This document shows positions 1 to 12,200 of a DNA stretch of 64,000 nucleotides, in pieces; the stretch's first letter is position 1; each line of letters opens with the position of its first letter. Position numbers and translations under genes: made by a program. Source of the stretch: Acanthochlamys bracteata. Its lineage: Eukaryota; Streptophyta; Magnoliopsida; Pandanales; Velloziaceae. The stretch spans positions 682,001 to 746,000 of the forward strand of contig CM034141.1 of the NCBI GenBank assembly GCA_019914995.1, given 5' to 3'. Under the pieces are notes generated by a model that saw only the letters and a list, made by a program, of their open reading frames with translations, was not told where the DNA came from and searched no databases.

Positions 1-2195
1 TACTTTAAATGAGTTCGCAAAAATAAAAAATTATAAGAAAAACTTTTTAAAAATAGATTAAAAATAAATTTTAATTTTTATATTATAATTATTTTTAAAA
101 TGTGTTAAGTAAATTTTTATTTTATTTTTTAAGTGGATTGAATGCAGTATAACAAATTTTATTTTAAAATATGCGTAACTGTTCGAAACTTTAATTATGA
201 TAAAAAAATTAAAATTTTTGGTATTTGAAAGAGTACCTTAGCATTACCATTTTCATGTAAAGTGTATCTTAGTTATACGGCATTCAATTTTTTTCATATA
301 GATTTTGAAGTTGAATTTAGGTTTTTTATTTTAATTTATTGTAAATTTACCAAACTTATTTTTAATTTATTTCTTAACATACTGAGTTTTACTGAATTAA
401 ATTAAAAAAAAACTCACTTTCTATAAATCAAAACTCACTATAATCCTGCCCTATTTTACTAGAATGACTTCAAATTATAGTAATAAAACTTTTATTGTGA
501 GTTTTCATGAACAAAAATTTTTAAATAATTCTTGAAACGAGCCAACTTTAACCTTCCTTTTTTATTTTTAAATTATTTTATTCAAGAAAATATTTCTCAT
601 AACAAAGTTGAGTTAGTGACATGAAAACATTCATATGATTTACTTGTACTTAAAATCAGTTAAGGCTTAATCGATGTTATCATGTAAGCTGAAGTTTAAA
701 TGTGTTCCTTTTAAAAGTTGAATAATAAGCTGATTTTTAATAGACGCCTTAGAAAACTATGTGTCATGATAAACTCTTAAATCTCCCTCAAAATTTTTAT
801 ATTTTAACTATAGAAAATATTTCAAACTCTCGTAACTATATTTTTTTGATCAGATTTAAAATTCTGAATAATTTATATATTTTATTTACATAAAAATTTT
901 ATAACTTTATTTCTATATACAAAATTTTAATTTAAAAATTAAATTTTATTTTTAAAAAATTTAAATAAAATTTTATTTTATTTATTTTAAACACTTTTGT
1001 AGATTCAAAAACAGAGATTATTAGATAACATTGTGGTAATATCTGAGTTGGACTTTATATATATATAATTTTATTATTTTTAAGAACTAATTTTTAAAAA
1101 AACCATCTAATTTTAAGCAATTTCAAACGAACCCTATAGTATTATTGAAAGGATAAGTGTTTATTTATTTTATTATTTTTTGTTCAGAATATTTAAATAA
1201 TAAAAATAGTTGTAAATTATTATGAAGAAAAAGCAACAGAAAATCTAAGAACAGGAAGGACAGAAATGAGGGGGAAAGGTAGATCACTTATTAAAGGAGT
1301 ATGAATTTCAAAAGAATATAAGTTTTTTATTCTACTACTTGTTTCTAAAAATTTATTAACTTTACATATAGACATTAATTGATAATAAGTAAATTTTATA
1401 AAATTAAATTTGATAAAATTGAGTTAATAAAAATAAAAATAAAATTAAATTTAGTGAGTTCAAGATAAATTAGCATATATAAGATAATGTTTTTTATATA
1501 ATTAAATAAGCCCATATATTTTTTCAAAGTTGGATGTTCACAATCAATTTTTCATTTTTATTTTTTTTACTCAACTTCAATTTGATTTAAATATAAGGTC
1601 AAATACAATTACATTATATGAATTTATCATATATGATATAATTTGCATAAGCTATCTCTTATATTGAACAAAACATTACTTAGAAGACTTTAAATTTTTA
1701 TTTTATCTAAATATTTTTCATTCTAAAAAAATAATTTGCGTTTTTAATAAATGGTCTCTAGTATTTGACAAAAAAATTAAATAGGTAAATACAAAAAAAT
1801 ATATTTATAATTTTTATTTATAAATTAATCTAATTTTTTATTTAGAAAAAAACTCCTCCTATTTATAAAAAAATTATTTTTTTTTCCTTCTAGAAGAACA
1901 TGCAATAATGATAACTAAAAACAAGAAACAAAAAAACAATGAAGAATAATGGAAGGAAGAGAAGAGGAGGTTTACCTAAAAAGCTTTGGAGCTATCTACC
2001 TACCTACCTACCAACCTAACTACCATTCCAAATAGATCAAAACATATTTTAGTGATCCATTCTTGTAATTTAACTTCACCTACCTAACTAGTCAAACCAC
2101 AACCACGACATTTCATTTCAGATCAGATAGAAGTCGAACCAGATATTGGGTCCCACCTTCTTTCTCTTCCTTCTCCTTCTTCTTCATTTCTCTTC
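1..2195. other. AT-rich intergenic spacer
   Basis: No credible coding exon is seen on either strand. The sequence is very AT-rich with many A and T runs. The first 240 or so bases resemble other dispersed AT-rich repeats in the window, for example near 34600-34790 (shared pieces such as aaaaaaattaaaatttt followed by a 'tatttg(a/g)aa' end). The last 200 bases are the MYB promoter, listed separately. Confidence 0.6.
1998..2088 (+). promoter_or_regulatory. Cluster of AC elements upstream of the MYB gene
   Basis: ACCTACC (AC-I type) occurs at 1998-2004, 2002-2008 and 2006-2012, overlapping in register. It is followed by ACCAACC (AC-II type) at 2010-2016 and ACCTAAC (AC-III type) at 2014-2020. 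A second group has ACCTACC at 2078-2084 and ACCTAAC at 2082-2088. AC elements are known binding sites of R2R3-MYB factors in phenylpropanoid and secondary-wall genes. They lie 110-200 bases before a probable TATA box, so a role in transcription of the downstream MYB is inferred. Whether activators, or the MYB protein itself, bind them cannot be told from sequence. Confidence 0.7.
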
Positions 2196-2198
2196 AAT

Positions 2199-2207
2199 TT
2201 ATATATA
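2199..2207 (+). promoter_or_regulatory. Probable TATA box of the MYB gene
   Basis: TTATATATAA lies about 160 bases before the chosen MYB start, after a CT-rich stretch and before a CA-rich possible start region (cacacgaacacac). The position suits a plant TATA box with a leader of about 130 bases. There is no experimental support. Confidence 0.5.
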
Positions 2208-2362
2208 ACACACGAACACACTCGCTAGCTACTGCTACAGCTTTACATCTTATCTCATCTTAATTTCAAAAAATTAATCAAAAACAAAACGCGTGCATGA
2301 TTGCATGCAATAACCAGAAGCTCATCGATCTGTTTGAAAGAAAAAAAAAAGAAAAAAAAAAA

Positions 2363-3470
2363 ATGGGGAGATCACCTTGTTGCGAGAAAGAGCACACGAA
2401 CAAAGGCGCATGGACTAAGGAAGAAGATGAAAGGCTCATCTCTTATATCCGCGCCAACGGAGAAGGCTCCTGGCGTTCTTTACCTAAATCTGCTGGTATA
2501 TATTTCTTCAAAAGAAGCTTGTTCTCAATTATTAATTACGTTTTTTTTGTTAATTATGAATGGATTTGTTATTAGGGTTGATGAGATGCGGGAAGAGTTG
2601 CAGGCTGAGATGGATAAATTACTTGAGACCTGATCTTAAGCGCGGAAACTTCACCGAAGAAGAAGATGAACTCATCATCAAGCTTCATTCCATGCTCGGA
2701 AACAAGTACGTATATATTTATTTGCATGCATTCATTTTTTTTTTTTTCTTTTTGTCTGAATGAGAAATTTATTAGATAGATAGAAAATTTTGATTTATGA
2801 ATTATCTACTAAGTAATTTAACTTGCACGGATGCAGGTGGTCTCTGATAGCATCAAAGTTACCGGGTAGAACAGATAACGAAATCAAGAACTACTGGAAC
2901 ACGCATATCAAACGAAAGCTTATAAGCCGTGGAATTGATCCACAAACTCATCTTCCGATCAACAACAGTAGTCCTACTAATCCTCAACCGTCGCCGACGA
3001 CCATCAAAGATGAACAAGAAAAGCTTCGCCGTAGCAGTAGCAGTACTATTAATGGCTACAGAAGCAGCAACAGCACCAGCAGCAGCAGCAGCAGCGTCAG
3101 TGCCAGTGATGATCTGATCAACCTTGAGTTATCAATAAGTCCTCCATGCTCTTCTCCTTCTTCTACTACTACTACTTCTTCTTCTGAACATCATCATCAT
3201 CAATGGTTAACTCTTTCTCAACTCTCAACAACAACAGAAATAAGAAGAAGAAAAGAAAGAGTTCTTAATTATCAGGCAAATAATGAACAGGTCATATGCT
3301 TGTGTTACAAATTAGGCTTCCAAACAAGAAGCACTGAAGCACCATGCAGCAGCTGCAAAATGATCAATGGAAACAACGGTAGTAATATCATCGATGATCA
3401 ACTTGAAGATGTTCTGAGATTTTACAGACCATTGTTGGAAGATCATGAGGAGCAGCAGCAGCAATATTGA
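2363..3470 (+). CDS. R2R3-MYB transcription factor, subgroup-4 repressor type
   Basis: Nuclear DNA-binding protein of 298 residues from three exons: 2363-2495, 2576-2705 and 2837-3470. The 133 and 130 base lengths of exons 1 and 2 are the classic R2R3-MYB pattern. The R2 and R3 repeats fill residues 10-115, starting [18 protein letters not shown] and ending [11 protein letters not shown]. The C-terminal part is Ser/Thr rich. It carries [11 protein letters not shown], matching the EAR-like repression motif of subgroup 4 (AtMYB3/4/7/32 relatives), and a Cys cluster C-x-C-x13-C-x2-C like that subgroup's C-terminal zinc-finger-like motif. Known members repress phenylpropanoid genes; the exact target here is inferred only. 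The R3 bHLH-contact motif has M and K where L and R are usual. An in-frame ATG at 2297 could add 22 Lys-rich residues; 2363 is chosen because MGRSPCCEK is the family start. Confidence 0.95.
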
Positions 3471-4998
3471 TTATGGCATCAGTGTACTGTGTTGAATATT
3501 TTTAGTGTTATTTGTAAAGAAAAACTGTACATTATTCATTCAGATAAATCTAAAAGTTATGAAAAGAAATTACACGAACAATTTTAGTATTAATTACATT
3601 TCGTAATTATGTCTAGCTAGCTACGGTGGTGGGAAGTAATTGGAAGGAAGCGAAGAACAAAACATGTGAGATCTTTTTTGAAATATTTTTTTTCAGTTTA
3701 TGTATTTTTCTGGAACAAAATGTGTGAAGTGTTGTTAATTAGGTAGGTAAAAGCTTGTTACAACTGCTATTAATTTGCTAACTTCATACATAGTACACAT
3801 TGTAACGAAATGAAGTTAATCATTAAGCTTGTAATTAGAATTTAATTTTGTCGGTTATGATTTCATATATAATACTCGAAGTTGTTAGCTACTCTTTTGA
3901 AGTGAGCGTGTAATTAAACGATTAGAGAGCGTTTGAAAATACTTATAAAATAGATTTTTTTTTAAAATAAAAATATTTATTATTTTTTAAAAATAAATTA
4001 TATATTTTTTATTTTAAAAATAATAAAAATATGTAATAAAAAAATTTTATTAAATAAATTTTTTTTATATTTTCTAAATTTTTAAATAAATTTTTTAAAT
4101 ATTTATAAATATGTATTAAAAAAATAAAATAAAAATTAAAAAATTTCGTTGAAAAAATGCAATCCAAACGGAATCTAAATTGAGTTAATTAAGTCTTCTC
4201 TAACAAAATATTTGTTAAGACAAATTAAGTAAATAATTAAGAAGCTAAATGCAGAAGTTGGTAGTTGGTGGTTGGTTGCCAGATAACATCACCACGCACA
4301 AACAGAAATCTAATACATGGATAAACCTACATAACTAATTAATCATTTCACCTGCAGAACTGCTTCTAGAAATCATTATCTTATTGTTAATTAGGTTAAT
4401 TAATTAATAATTAATTAATTAGAAAAGCTAAAGCTAGATATACATCACTATCAATCGTTAAGAACTTTCATTTATTAAGCTTCTGTTGGTAAACTATGCA
4501 GCACTTTCCAATCATTTATTACTTTTTTAGTAATATAGATCATGGCTTTCGTTTTTTGGAAGCAAAGTTCCATCTACTACAGTTCAACTTAAAAAACAAG
4601 ACCTAATATGCTTAAAGAACTAATATTAGAGACAAAATTGCAAAATGTGTTCTTTACAGTCTTGACATGCAAATTTCTATCTGAGTACATAAGACTGTGA
4701 ATTAGGCCAGGCCCACTTGAATTGGCCTTTCGAAATCCTGGCCCATCATCAATATTGAAAATATTATTTTAAAGATAAACAGCTTTTCTAAAACAAGTTT
4801 AACATTATTTACTAAATAATTAAAAATTCCAAATTATCTTTACGGGTTCCAAACAACAAATAACTAGGAAATAACCTTCACAGCAGCTCAGGCAGAAACT
4901 TGGCAGCTAAAAGTATACCATCTATACATATGTCTTCCTGAATACCAAGAAATCTAAAACAGACATACCTACCAAAGTAGAGATGACTCGAACTACGT
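3471..4998. other. Intergenic spacer between MYB and COQ6 3' ends
   Basis: Convergent 3' flanks. The spacer holds MYB 3' untranslated sequence, one AT-rich MITE-like repeat (about 3926-4175, listed separately), an AT palindrome around 4390-4425 built of TTAATTAA units, and a short GC-richer patch near 4705-4750 with two GGCCCA-type motifs. No gene is seen. Confidence 0.6.
3926..4175. repeat. MITE-like AT-rich repeat, family A
   Basis: About 250 bases with imperfect terminal inverted repeats: gcgtttgaaaat at the left, atccaaacgg at the right. The AT-only core contains aaatatttataaatatgtatt, shared with the copies at 15695, 16040 (inverted), 28920, 35080, 35866 (inverted) and 61010. Boundaries are approximate. 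Confidence 0.55.
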
Positions 4999-7900
4999 TT
5001 AAGAGAAGAGGGGCAGTTTCTGCTCGCCCATGGCATATGAGATTATGTTTTTCTTCATGGGGCCGATGTATTGGGCACCGTGGAATGCTGCAGCTCTTAA
5101 GAGATTGACAGGTCCAAGATCGACAGAGTATGCCTTCTGGAAACCATCGAGAATCGCCATCATCGCCATATTAGCTACCTTCCTTTCCCTCTCGTATTTC
5201 TTCAGCAGAGAGAGCTGAAAATAAAAACATGCAATCCTTCAAATCTTCAGTGGATGTAAACTATGCATGTGATGGGTGTGTAGCTTCATACCTCTCCTAC
5301 ATCAGAGCCAAGGTACAGCCCTTCAGCAATGACCTTTGCCAGAACTGATGCATCACCAAAACCCAAGTTGACTCCCTGACCAGCTAAAGGATGGACGCTG
5401 TGAGCGGCATCACCAATAAGAACCACTCTCCTCGATGCATAATCACGAGCATGCATAAGTGATAAAGGGAATGCCATCCTTTCTGATACTACACTAGTTA
5501 TTTTGGGCGGCACTTCGAAAGTTTCTTTTACAGATACTGCTGCCTGTCTTGTGAAAATAGAAAACCTCCCTAGGTACCGGTCAAGGAAGTTAGACTCTGG
5601 GTGTGGACCATAACCATGATCCATAGCATGGTTTACCGCCTTAACGAAGTCATCATTGTTCATTGATTTATGTTGCAAAGCGGCATCCGGAGTCATAGTC
5701 CAAACAATATTGCTGTACGTGTCACCAATAGGAAGAAGCGCTATAGGACCAGATGGTAAAAACCGTTGCCAGGCACAATGATTCTCCAATGGGTGCTGAA
5801 CTGTACAGATGACAGCACTTTGTGAGTATTTCCACCCTGATGTTTTTATTCCAGCAAACTCTCTGACATTGGACTTGGCACCATCAGCTCCAACCTATAA
5901 ATCAGACACATTAAACTCTCAATGGACCACATCACCATGCATATGAAGACTACAAGAAATATTTGTTGTATTATTGAAGTTAAATTGGTTTAACAATGGA
6001 GCAGAATGTGAGAGCTGAAATCAATAGTTACCACTAATTTTGCATAGATGCTTTCCCCATCACTCAAATCGAGCTTCACAAAATTACCATGCTGCGATAG
6101 ATCTCCAGAATCTGCTTCTGGAGTAGCTGTCCCTGCAGGGCTTTGTGACGGCAAAGTCATTGAAACCAACTTTGCAGAGTGTATCTTCTTCAAAGAGCCC
6201 ACATTCTGCTGCAGATATGTAAGATTTCAAGCCTCAGGAAGTAACTGAAATTTGACAAGACTGTATAGGTTCAATATAGTACAAAAGTATGTATGCTGTT
6301 TTCCACATATTACTCCTGTTAGCCGTGGATTCCAAGCTTGCACTCATTTTATCGCTCCAAACATTTTCCTTGGGAATTGTATTGTTAACTAAAGTGACGT
6401 ATCAGTCACCATCACTGTCAGCAAAAACTTATTACCTGTAGCCTTAATAAAAGAGAGTTGCACAGCACCTTATTCTCCACAACACATCTACAAATAATGG
6501 TACAAATTCAGACAAGTTTTCAATTAGCCAAACATCATGCCTACACTAGAGATTATAAACTTAAGGGAAACAAGCATACCCAAGGCAGTCTTTGTCGACG
6601 TCTCTAGCATTATACCTTGTGAAGCCCAGACCAGTATAATCCCAGACCTAAAGGAGAATTAACAGATTTGTACTCAACTTACATGTTAAGAACAATATGT
6701 TCAATACATGAAATACCAGCCTTAGTGGAAGCAATTAAATCAATCAAAACAGCATACTGGAAAGTTTAATGGTCTAAATTACCAGCAACAACCAACTTCA
6801 AATGGTTAATCCAATCAGAAATAGTTGTCTGCGACTTCTTTGATCAAGAAATTCCTAAGTAAACAGAATTCACTGACCTAGCCACCTAGGTATAGAAAGT
6901 TGTTACACTATCCAAAACCTAGCTGAAGACCAAACTTTAATAGACTCTACAATCTCAAAAGAGTGAATAGTGCTAAGGAAACTATTATAACTATTTTCTA
7001 CTACTTCACTTCAGAATCCCCAATATTATCGAATATTTATAAATAGGAACTAGCAAAAGGGAGGATCCAAGATGCATCACTGGTATGGTTCATGATTTAA
7101 TAAAAAAGAGCCAAAATAGCCTGCAAAGTAACAAGAGAATGACTGAACTCCTTGTGGTTTTTTATGCTTCCTGTTGTTGTAGTACAACTTTACATTATAT
7201 TGACATGAACACTACCCTTACAAAAAAAAAAGAAAAACACAAATGACCAGCACCACTATGTTCTGAATTTCAGCAACTACCTGCATTTGATCAAAGAATG
7301 TGAATCTCTGCTGTTGAACATAGTCCCAAGCACCAATTTCTGTAAGTGAACACACAGAAGTAACATGTGTTACACAACCGAACTATATATTGTGAGAAAA
7401 AGTTTGATATCATGGTTCAATGTCCGTAAGTTGTAGTGTCACCAAGCCTCCTGATATTAAAGTGAAAATTGAACAAAATATTCACATACATTCATAATCA
7501 GTAAAACTTTCTTGAAATCCTGACATATTACCTTGGAGGAAGGAGATAGTTGAAGGTGTCACAGTGCTCACCCTTGGATCTGGTAAAGCATCTTTCTTAA
7601 AGATTTCTCTCGAATTGAGGGCAGGATTGCTGTCGATGATAGCTAATTTTAATTTCTTTGTTGCTGCCATACTTGCTGCAAGATGCAAAGAAGAGAACTA
7701 AATTACAACTATCTGTTCTAAATAGATATTGCTGAATGACAGATGGTAGGATTGAAATCTCAGATTGGATGCAACTACCACTTTCTAGCATCCAAAACGT
7801 CAAATAAGTTCAAACAGAACTAGACATTAAAAGCATAACCTACTCATGCACCAACAAATCTGGACTCATTTTCAGACTCAAACTTTTAAGAGATAGTCTA

Positions 7901-8644
7901 GACACTCAAGCAGCACTTTGATTATTAAGGGTTTTGCTGGTCTTGCTACATGGAAAATGTAAATAAAAAACTAAGAACTGTAATTAAGCATTTCAAAACC
8001 ATGAGTGCTGGTAACTGGAAAGGTTGACTGTGTACCAAAGATAGTACCTACACAATGCACATGCAAGGGCCAAACCAACCATGCCTCCACCAACTACTGC
8101 AACATCGTAGTGCTCTCCCTTAGAGGTCATATCAATCTTATGCTTAGATTCCTGCAGGATTGTAAATCCATAGATTCCAATTAGCATTTAAGTCTTATAC
8201 AATTGGGACATAAATATATAAGTGAGTAAAATCAAGCATCTGCATAGAGGCTTCAAAGCTTTCGCGCTACAAAGCTCTACAAAGGCTTCAAATTACTACT
8301 TAGTTACACAAATAACAGGAAATTACGCCATATGATATCATATTTCATAAAAAAATAGAAGATGCCTTCAGTTGAAGTGAAGACAACCAACTAACTCCGA
8401 GATCTGTTCAAACATGCAAACCAAGCACTGGCTTCACTCAACATAAAACCACGCTATTGAAGCAACAGAAATCGGGAACTCAACCGAAAAAATGATACCA
8501 ATCAAACCACCACTGGAATCTAAAACACAACTAGTGAGTGTCTCCTGAGTTTTTAAAGATACCTACCGAGCTAGAGCCCACTTCTGCGGTTCTGCTACAC
8601 AACTTTCTCTCGCTCAAGCAATTTAACAAACAGGTTCTAGGCAT
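4999..8644 (-). CDS. COQ6: COQ6 ubiquinone biosynthesis flavin monooxygenase
   Basis: Mitochondrial FAD-dependent hydroxylase that acts on the benzoquinone ring in ubiquinone synthesis. Nine exons (minus strand, 5' to 3'): 8567-8644, 8052-8151, 7532-7675, 7281-7339, 6580-6647, 6436-6487, 6032-6208, 5292-5894, 4999-5214. Joined they give 498 residues, about the usual plant length, with no frame break. Residues 1-30 are Arg/Ser/Leu rich and suit a mitochondrial presequence. FAD motifs are GGGMVG (47-52), the VGADGAKS motif near 228 and GDAAHSVHPLAGQG near 387. The C-terminus GAQYIGPMKKNIISYAMG is typical of COQ6. The ATG at 8644 was chosen because ATGs further upstream fall in a probable 5' leader intron (donor near 8740, acceptor tatagcag near 8655). 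The 6208 acceptor is a NAGNAG site, so 6205 is equally possible. Confidence 0.93.
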
Positions 8645-8979
8645 ACTCGTAATCACCCTGCTATAAATTTCACAAAACAATTCAAAAACAAATCTTAACG
8701 ATCCAGACAAACTTACTACCAATGAATCAAAGAATACCTGTGAACTCGAATCTTCGAAATCGCAGCAAACATTTTCGGAATTTCAATCGCTTGATTTTAA
8801 TCAAATCGAAAGGATTCACTGATTCAGAAGAAATCTGAACTTCGATTGACTGATTCAAAAGCGAAACAAACCCGTTTTACTAATTCGCGTTCAGGCAATG
8901 TGTTTATTTTTCACCAACCCCTTTTCCTTCTTTAAATTATCATTCTCAACCCTTTCATATTTTCAGGGAAATCTTTATA

Positions 8980-8991
8980 TTTATATAAAAT
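8980..8991 (+). promoter_or_regulatory. Possible TATA box of the TMN1-type gene
   Basis: TTTATATAAAAT lies 220 bases before the TMN1-type ATG, in the 566-base gap separating it from the divergent COQ6 start codon. The gap is likely to hold both promoters. The assignment rests on position and base pattern only. Confidence 0.35.
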
Positions 8992-9210
8992 AGTGGTTTA
9001 ACCTTGTGAGTGGTTCACTGATGAAGTGTTTCTTCACCAAACACCTTGTTTTACTATAAATTCACATTCACAACCCCCAAAACCCATCGTGTGTTCTTCA
9101 ACAATTCATTCATTCTCTCTCTATTAAAGAGTTTTGGATTCTGCGAAACTGTTTCTTTTCTTTCTCTCTCCTCTCGATCTCCGACCGCTCGAGATCTGTG
9201 CACTTCCGGA

Positions 9211-12200
9211 ATGGTCTCGACCGTTCGATCACTCGGCTCCGCTGCCGCAGCCGTCTTCATTCTCGTCACCCTTCTCACCGGCGGCACTCTCGCTTCCGAG
9301 GCCGATCACAAGGTTCACCTTTTCTCTCTGTCATCTCTCTGTAGTAACAGATCTCTTTGTGGTTCTATGATTTGGTAGTGCTAGATTCAGGATGAGTTCA
9401 GATCCGTTCAATGAAGTTTGATTCTAGTGATCTTTGTGTAGGGAGCGATTTTGGGCTTGTGTTGCTTTTGCATTGGGAATAGAAGATGAGATGTCGGGTT
9501 TCTTCGATTTTAACTATATTTTGTTTGATAAGCTAAAGAAATTAAGCTAGGCATTGGCGTGGACTGTTATTTAACGGTTCAGTAGTTTAGTTGGGGAGCT
9601 TAAACTCCCCAGTTAGCTGTAGTTTTGAATGAGTGAATAAATTTGGTTGTGCTTTAAGTAAGCTTCTATAACTTTCGGAATGTGTTGTGTTTTCTTGTTA
9701 GTTACATTGATTTGAGAGGAAAGGCTCAATTGTTTATCTATAGAATGATCTTAGTCAATGAAAAGTCTTGTATACTTGAAATTGTAGAGTGCAGCTGTGT
9801 GTCCCTTTTTGCTTGAATCTGCTTGAGGAGTTAAACCTTGAGCATAGAGCTTACCACGGAGTTAACATTTACTGGAAATATAAGCAGCAGCCCATTTAGA
9901 AGGATGATGCAGGGATGTGATTACCAAATACGAAGTAACTAAACAAAAAAAATAAAATCCATATAATCTCATATGGATTCTTCTGAATTGGATTTTGATC
10001 GGACTAGCCATACTGGACATCTAGGATAAGCTGGTAACTGTTACTGCAATTTGTTACTAAATGGTTGATCTTGTCACATGATTCTTCATGGACTTAGATG
10101 GAAAGGTTGCCTGAATTTTCAATTATTCTTCAGGTGCATGTCTTCAGTATATCTGAGAGTTTAAGATTATGCCTTTTAAAAGAAGGCAGTTCTGTTTTTG
10201 CCATGTCTATTTTTAATTTATTTTTTGGAAGGATGGCAATCTGACCTTTTATCATTTGCAGTATCAACCTGAGGACCATGTAACTCTCTGGGTAAACAAG
10301 GTTGGCCCATACAATAACCCTCAAGAAACATACAATTACTACAGCCTTCCGTTCTGTCAACCTGGTGAAAATCCTGTACACAAGTGGGGTGGACTTGGAG
10401 AGGTTCTTGGAGGAAATGAGCTCATTGACAGTCAGATTGACATTAAGTTCTTAAGTATACCTCTTCCCGTACTTCTTTGTTCATTCTTTTTCAACTGGTC
10501 TTTTTTATTTTGGACTAGAAGATCATTACATGATTGAAAGATGGTATACTTGACACACCCAAAATTATTCTTGCTGGCAGAAAATGTCGATAGGGAGTCC
10601 ATCTGTTCCCTCGAACTTGATGATGCAAAGGTGAAACAGTTCAAGGATGCAATTGACAATTCTTATTGGTTTGAGTTTTTTGTTGGTATGTTTTCCTTGT
10701 CTTGCATTCTAGCTATTTCCATAATTCTTTATAAGCAAGACTGTAACTTTACTCGGATGTCTTAGATTTTCATTGATTTTCTTATGCTTAATTGGATGCT
10801 GATTGCTGTTTTCCTCTTTTTTGTACCATGTTTGCTGTGACAAGTAGATGATTTGCCACTCTGGGGTATGGTTTCCTTGTCTTGCATTTTTCTGTCCTCT
10901 TTGCTGTTCTTCTCTTTTATAGATTATTATGTTGTAATTTTTATCTCAACGGTTACTCATCGTTTTAGGCTTTGTTGGGGAGACTGATAAAAACAATGAA
11001 AATAAGCATTATCTTTTTACGCACAAAAGCATATTGATCCAATACAACAATAATCAGGTAACTTGTTCTGCCAAAGGATTGTTTGTTTGTCATCCATACT
11101 GCAGTGTTGTCTTTAGCTCTTCTTTTATTTCTAGATCATCAATGTCAATCTCACTCAAGAGTCTCCCAAGCTGCTAGAACCTGGCAAGAATTTTGAGATG
11201 ACATACTCGGTGAAGTGGCTGGCTACTAATACAACATTTGCACGGCGCTTTGAAGTTTACTTAGATTACCCTTTCTTCGAGCACCAGGTTTTTTTTTTCC
11301 TTATCCTGTTTGTGCTATTTTTTAGCTTATCTACTGTTTAGAAGTTACTTATACTTATTTTTTTATTCCTTAGCATTATCTTCCTTTCTATTCTAGTGAG
11401 CTTGTCTTCATAAATTATGCTTTTTTTTAAAATCTTTAGAATGATTATCTTGTCACAACCTTGGTGTGTTCCCTTGTACAGATCCACTGGTTCTCTATAT
11501 TTAATTCCTTCATGATGGTGATTTTTCTCACTGGACTGGTATCAATGATACTGATGCGGACACTTAGAAATGACTACGCAAAATATGCTAGGGAGGATGA
11601 TGATCTCGAATCACTGGTAATTTCTTTTGCATTTTTGTAACATATGTTTGTTGTTTTCTTTGTGAAATTGATATATTCCTTTTTAGGAGAGGGGCTTTGA
11701 AGGCTTTATTGTTGGAATGCCCTTTTTCACTTTCAAATCAATCAATAAATCTATTCCCGTTTATCCATTTACAGGAAAGAGATGTGAGTGAGGAATCTGG
11801 ATGGAAGCTTGTCCATGGTGATGTTTTCCGCCCTCCTCATAATTTGGTTCTTCTTTCAGCTGTTGTTGGCAATGGCGCACAGCTGGCAACTCTTGTTCTC
11901 CTCGTCATTATTTTGGCAATTGTTGGGATGCTCTACGTTGGGTATGTATTGAATTTCCAACATTTTAAGTGCAAATAATTATCTAAGTATGTTCCTTATT
12001 CATAATATTGAATATTTGGTCACCATAACTTTGCATATTTTCCTGTAAACATCTAACAAAATTCTCCAGCAGTGATATTTAATAAATGTTAGTCTGGTAT
12101 GCCTAGCATATTGTTGCTTTGAATTTTGTATACTTTTTTATCCACATTGTTGAAGTACGTGGAAGAACTCGATAGTTCAGTAAGGGCTGTCCATTACTGA

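Noticed and set aside
5030-6248. Short plus-strand frames inside COQ6
   Set aside because: They are complements of COQ6 exons on the opposite strand; COQ6 motifs settle which strand codes.
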